From the NCBI GenBank assembly GCA_965208945.1, contig OZ242366.1, positions 2,914,001 to 2,978,000 on the forward strand: 64,000 nt of DNA. The letters are read 5' to 3'. The notes under the pieces were generated by a model, which searched no databases, was not told the DNA's origin, and saw only the letters and a list, made by a program, of their open reading frames with translations. The number at the start of each line of letters is the position of its first letter. The first letter of the stretch is position 1. Source of the stretch: JAPPLB01 sp965208945. GTDB lineage: Bacteria > Acidobacteriota > Terriglobia > Bryobacterales > UBA6623. Below, piece after piece: positions 58,224 to 64,000 of the stretch. The translations under genes and the position numbers were made by a program.

Positions 58224-59345
58224 CTAACTGCGCCAGCGGAGTGTGACCGGACCGTCCATGGGGTGCTTCATCGGCACTCCATCCCGCTTTGATTCGATAT
58301 AAGCCTTCTTCAACTGAAAGTACCACTTGGCGGGACGGTCGGCGTCGTCGATCAGCATCAGAGCCGGGTCATATTTGAGTCCGATGGACTGTTTCTCCAT
58401 CGTGCGCTGATCCTGACCGATGAATCTGTTGCCGAACCAGCGCAGGACCGGTGTGAGGAACGGGACCCACCGGAAGATGTTCCAAGCGGCGACGAAGTCG
58501 ATGCGGCAGCGGTCATGGGTCTCAGGCGTCACCGTTGTCTGGCTCGAGAACCAGTAGTCGCCACAGTGGATCTCTTCGCGGCGGATGTTCGGCAACTCGA
58601 ACGAGATCGTCGTCAGCGGCTTACCGTAAACGCCCAGTAGCTTGTATGGCGCACTGTTGGAAGACGGGGCGTGCGCCCGCATGCGAAAGCCTTTGGGAAG
58701 CGGTTCGAAAATCTTCTGCTTCTCGTGGATGCTACGACGTCCCCGCCACCACCACGCCTGGTGCACGAATGGCCCGTGAGACGGGTCCATCAGCCCGATA
58801 ATTCCGTGGTCGATGCTGCAAGGAAGGTGAGCGAACAGTTGCTCCCTGTTGTAGGTGTTGCTGAAGACCGGCAATCGGGGCGCGGCATCGCGCGCAGACC
58901 GCGACCCCGGATGCGTCATGTATACCCAGACGTAGCCGTCATACTCCTCTGACGGAAAGCTCTTCGCGCGGATACGTCCGACGTCGAGATCCTGGTCGGG
59001 CATCAGCGAAGGGATCTCATGGCAACGGCCGGTATGGCCGTCAAACTTCCAGCCGTGATACGAGCACTCGATCAACTCGCCGTCGAACCAGCCCTCGGTG
59101 AACGGCATGCCGCGATGAGGACAACTGTCACGGACAACGAACACTCTCCCCTTCTTATCGCGGCCTGCTGCCAGAGGAACTCCCAGCAGCGTCGCACCCT
59201 GAAGCTTGCCCTCTTTGACCTGACTGCTTCTCAGCGCCGGGTACCAGGAGTCGAGGCACCAGTCCGTGTCGGCGGGCTTGGTGAGAATGCTCCGAGACGC
59301 TTCCGGGACAGGTCCATTCCGCCTCGTCTGAGCCTCCGGCCCCAT
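58224..59345 (-). CDS. Rieske [2Fe-2S] ring-hydroxylating-type oxygenase
   Basis: 373 residues from ATG 59345. The N-terminal Rieske domain has Cys75-x-His77 (SCPHRG) and Cys94-x2-His97 (CSYHGW), preceded by LGVPLAAGRDKKGRVFVVRD. The C-terminal catalytic domain contains CSIDHGIIGLMDPSHGPFVH, where the two histidines flanking DP fit the mononuclear iron ligands. The layout resembles PaO/CAO-like and 3-ketosteroid/VanA-like oxygenases more than large dioxygenase alpha subunits. No reductase or ferredoxin gene is adjacent, so electrons must come from elsewhere. The IGQDQRTMEKQSIGLKYDPAL segment carries the usual late acidic positions. Substrate unknown. Confidence 0.9.
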   Translation of the reverse strand: MGPEAQTRRNGPVPEASRSILTKPADTDWCLDSWYPALRSSQVKEGKLQGATLLGVPLAAGRDKKGRVFVVRDSCPHRGMPFTEGWFDGELIECSYHGWKFDGHTGRCHEIPSLMPDQDLDVGRIRAKSFPSEEYDGYVWVYMTHPGSRSARDAAPRLPVFSNTYNREQLFAHLPCSIDHGIIGLMDPSHGPFVHQAWWWRGRRSIHEKQKIFEPLPKGFRMRAHAPSSNSAPYKLLGVYGKPLTTISFELPNIRREEIHCGDYWFSSQTTVTPETHDRCRIDFVAAWNIFRWVPFLTPVLRWFGNRFIGQDQRTMEKQSIGLKYDPALMLIDDADRPAKWYFQLKKAYIESKRDGVPMKHPMDGPVTLRWRS

Positions 59346-59555
59346 TTCAACCGGACTATAGCATAGGGGTGGCAAGTGGCCTGAGGATCAAGCTGTCCCA
59401 AGTCTACGTGCGGTCCTCTGGCCCGCCAACGCGGATTGCCGCGCAACGCCGCGCCTGCGCGGCATGCAGAGGGCAACATGACGTCCATGCGCGGCCCCAA
59501 AGGACGTAACCGAGCATGGCAAAACCGAACCCGGGGCAATGCTTCAGGGGTCGTG

Positions 59556-62240
<2,685 letters not shown>

Positions 62241-62373
62241 GACGAGCTGGTTTCCCTTATTTGGGGCAAAACGCCCATTAGCGACGAGTTGAAAGGAAGA
62301 GTAGATGCGCGAGCCGCATCCCCATCCTCATCTTCTCAGTTCGTGTCGGCGGGAGACAAGACTCGACCGGCGG

Positions 62374-63765
62374 TCAGGTCCGTGCAGTGGGATCGGCGGG
62401 GTGCGTCTTGAGGTAGAAGTGATAGGCGACGGCGCCGGCGAGGATGGTGAGCAATGCCCAGGTTGCTTCCTGCGGCTTGTTCGAGACGAAGTAGCTGAAG
62501 ATCAAGAGATTGACGCCGATGTAGAGCGCGGGGACAGTTGGATAGGCGAAGCTGACCCAGCCGATGGGTTTCCAGTCCGGTCGCCTGCGGAACTTGAACA
62601 GCGCCAGGACCGAGAGCGCACTGAACAGGTTCAGCGTGAATCCGATGTAGTAGAGCAATGTTTCGAACGTGCCGGTCAAGATGAGCAGGCAGCAACAAGC
62701 GCCCTGCGCGAGAACCGATACCCACGGACTCTTCCACTTGGGATGCGTCTTGCCGGCGATCGCCAGGAAGGCGCGATTGCGGGCCATGGCGTAGTAGACG
62801 CGAGGTCCGATGAGGCACATGGCGTTGACGGTTGCCAGCAGCGAGGCGGTCATGGCGGCGGCGAAGAAGCCCGCTGCACGCGGTCCGAAGAGGGCGGCTG
62901 ATGCAGTGGCGCCGACGGCCAGCTTGCCGGCCATTTTCTCCAGGGGATTGGCGTAGATGTACAGACAGTTCAGTGCAACGAAGAACACGGCTACGAGCAG
63001 CGTGCCGCAAATCAGGGCTCGGGGCAGCGTCTTCTCGGGCTCGCGGATTTCTTCGGCGACATAGACCGCGGCGTTCCAACCGCTATAGCCGAGATAGATG
63101 AAGACGAGGGAGATTGCGAACTGTGCTCCGACGGACAACGAAGAGCCGCGTTGGGCGGCTTGAGAAAAGTGATCCCAACCGCCGTCGCCCACGCTGAAGC
63201 CAAGGACCAGAAAAGCCAGCAGAACGAGCAGTTTGACTGCCGTCAGGACATTCTGGAGCGCTGCCACCCTCGACACGTTGAAAACGTTAAGGACGGTGAA
63301 GACCACCACGACGGCGCAGGCGGTGAGTTGCGCCCCACCGAGTTGGATCGTGAGGAAGCCCAGGCTCAGCATCGGTTCACCGGCGGCTTCCTGACCGAGG
63401 AGCGGGAAGAAGTAGGCGAGATACGCCGAGATGGCCAGCGCCGCGACGGCGATGGGCGCCGAGAACCCTGCGAAAAACGTTACCCAGCCATCGATGAAAC
63501 CCCAGGCCGGCCCCCAGGCTTCGGTGAGATAGATGTATTCACCTCCCGAACGCGGGAAGTTGACGCCGAGTTCCGAATAGCAGAGCGCGCCGATGACCGC
63601 GATGGCAGCTCCTACGAACCAGATCCCGATGACGAGAGTAGGCGTGCCGAGGTCGCCCGCCAGGAAGGCGGGGATCGTAAAGATGCCGGTGCCGATCATG
63701 TTCGACACGACGATGGCGGTGGCGCTGACGAAACCGATGCGGCGGACGAGAGGGGAGTCAGTCAA
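62374..63765 (-). CDS. APC-family amino-acid permease
   Basis: 463 residues, 12 predicted TM helices, beginning at TTG 63765. TM1 carries the unwound-helix motif SNMIGTGIFTIPAFLA typical of APC transporters. YSELGVNFPRSGGEYIYLTEAWGP follows (TM2 and loop), then LGYSGWNAAVYVAEEIREPEKTLPRAL at TM6-7, another family hallmark. The best match by pattern is the LAT/YfnA-like subgroup of proton-coupled amino-acid transporters. It is read in the same direction as acnA with a 133-bp gap. The substrate is not predictable. Confidence 0.9.
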   Translation of the reverse strand: MTDSPLVRRIGFVSATAIVVSNMIGTGIFTIPAFLAGDLGTPTLVIGIWFVGAAIAVIGALCYSELGVNFPRSGGEYIYLTEAWGPAWGFIDGWVTFFAGFSAPIAVAALAISAYLAYFFPLLGQEAAGEPMLSLGFLTIQLGGAQLTACAVVVVFTVLNVFNVSRVAALQNVLTAVKLLVLLAFLVLGFSVGDGGWDHFSQAAQRGSSLSVGAQFAISLVFIYLGYSGWNAAVYVAEEIREPEKTLPRALICGTLLVAVFFVALNCLYIYANPLEKMAGKLAVGATASAALFGPRAAGFFAAAMTASLLATVNAMCLIGPRVYYAMARNRAFLAIAGKTHPKWKSPWVSVLAQGACCCLLILTGTFETLLYYIGFTLNLFSALSVLALFKFRRRPDWKPIGWVSFAYPTVPALYIGVNLLIFSYFVSNKPQEATWALLTILAGAVAYHFYLKTHPADPTART

Positions 63766-63842
63766 TGGGCCTTATCTGCTTGCGGAGATAGAGAGACTGT
63801 CTTTGGCGAAACGGGAAGGCGAAGCCGGCGCCCATCCAAGGT

Positions 63843-64000
63843 TAACCTGCATTTCTCACCACCCGACGGTCGAAGCACACGATACGACCGCCAAGACTTC
63901 GTTGCGCTTGCTTGCCGTGCTCGACGTACTGTGCAAGTACGCCTGCGCGCGCCAAGCGGCGCGCGCCTCGTCCTGACGGCCCTCTCACGCACTTCGCCTC
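63843..64000 (-). repeat. Dispersed TIR repeat, reverse orientation, cut by window edge
   Basis: Begins TTAACCTGCATTTCTCACCA and reads as the reverse complement of the family through the apex (CGTACTGTGCAAGTACG) to CTCACGCACTTCGCCTC at the last base. The left end of the element lies beyond the window. Confidence 0.92.

Overview
The window is GC-rich, gene-dense bacterial chromosome. Several family choices point to an Acidobacteriota member, probably of the Bryobacterales/Solibacter type: an Oar-like TonB receptor with an N-terminal carboxypeptidase-regulatory domain, an ECF sigma factor coupled to a membrane Ser/Thr kinase, large secreted proteins carrying a repeated FPHLAVG...WQTTLTYIN module, and many Tat- or Sec-exported hydrolases. 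This assignment is inferred from protein families; there is no rRNA or tRNA in the window to test it.

Layout. 0.2-3.8 kb: TonB-dependent receptor (minus). 4.5-6.1 kb: scpA-scpB. 6.5-7.8 kb: secreted M19 dipeptidase (minus). 8.7-11.8 kb: two tandem Tat-exported SelA-like PLP enzymes. 11.8-14.6 kb: fumC, a short coiled-coil membrane protein and a CvpA-family protein. 14.9-18.2 kb: ECF sigma factor overlapping a multi-TM/GAF/Zn-ribbon/Ser-Thr kinase. 18.6-34.0 kb: three very large exported hydrolases (trypsin-like protease, alpha/beta hydrolase, subtilase). 34.1-35.0 kb: purC. 35.3-36.8 kb: an IS1111-type element. 36.9-38.4 kb: a graveyard of short repeats. 38.6-42.3 kb: a three-subunit Tat-exported molybdenum hydroxylase. 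42.4-45.4 kb: small exported proteins and a di-heme peroxidase. 45.4-51.8 kb: five tandem secreted amidohydrolase paralogues (minus). 52.0-63.8 kb: ttcA, a Na/Pi symporter, a TIM-barrel isomerase-like protein, a CehA/McbA-like protein, a CoA-binding protein, a pseudouridine synthase, a Rieske oxygenase, aconitase and an amino-acid permease.

The most striking non-coding feature is a dispersed repeat of about 183 bp (a longer form is about 205 bp). It has about 20-bp terminal inverted repeats beginning and ending in TA and a small central hairpin. I find whole, partial, hybrid or interrupted copies at 16 loci. The repeat works as gene punctuation: its right end carries GGTGAGAAATG and supplies the only plausible start codon of scpA, and its ends supply the stop codons of scpB, the M19 dipeptidase and the CvpA protein.

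The IS1111-type element sits exactly at the apex hairpin of one copy, sharing a TT core. Its 3' non-coding region contains two pairs of short segments that match the target halves and the element's own ends, the pattern expected of a bridge (seeker) RNA. The element therefore appears programmed to land in this repeat family, with three more intact sites visible here.

Functionally, the coding part suggests a heterotroph that exports much of its catabolism (proteases, amidohydrolases, a periplasmic Mo-hydroxylase, a di-heme peroxidase). Housekeeping genes (scpAB, fumC, purC, ttcA, acnA) are scattered between these accessory blocks.
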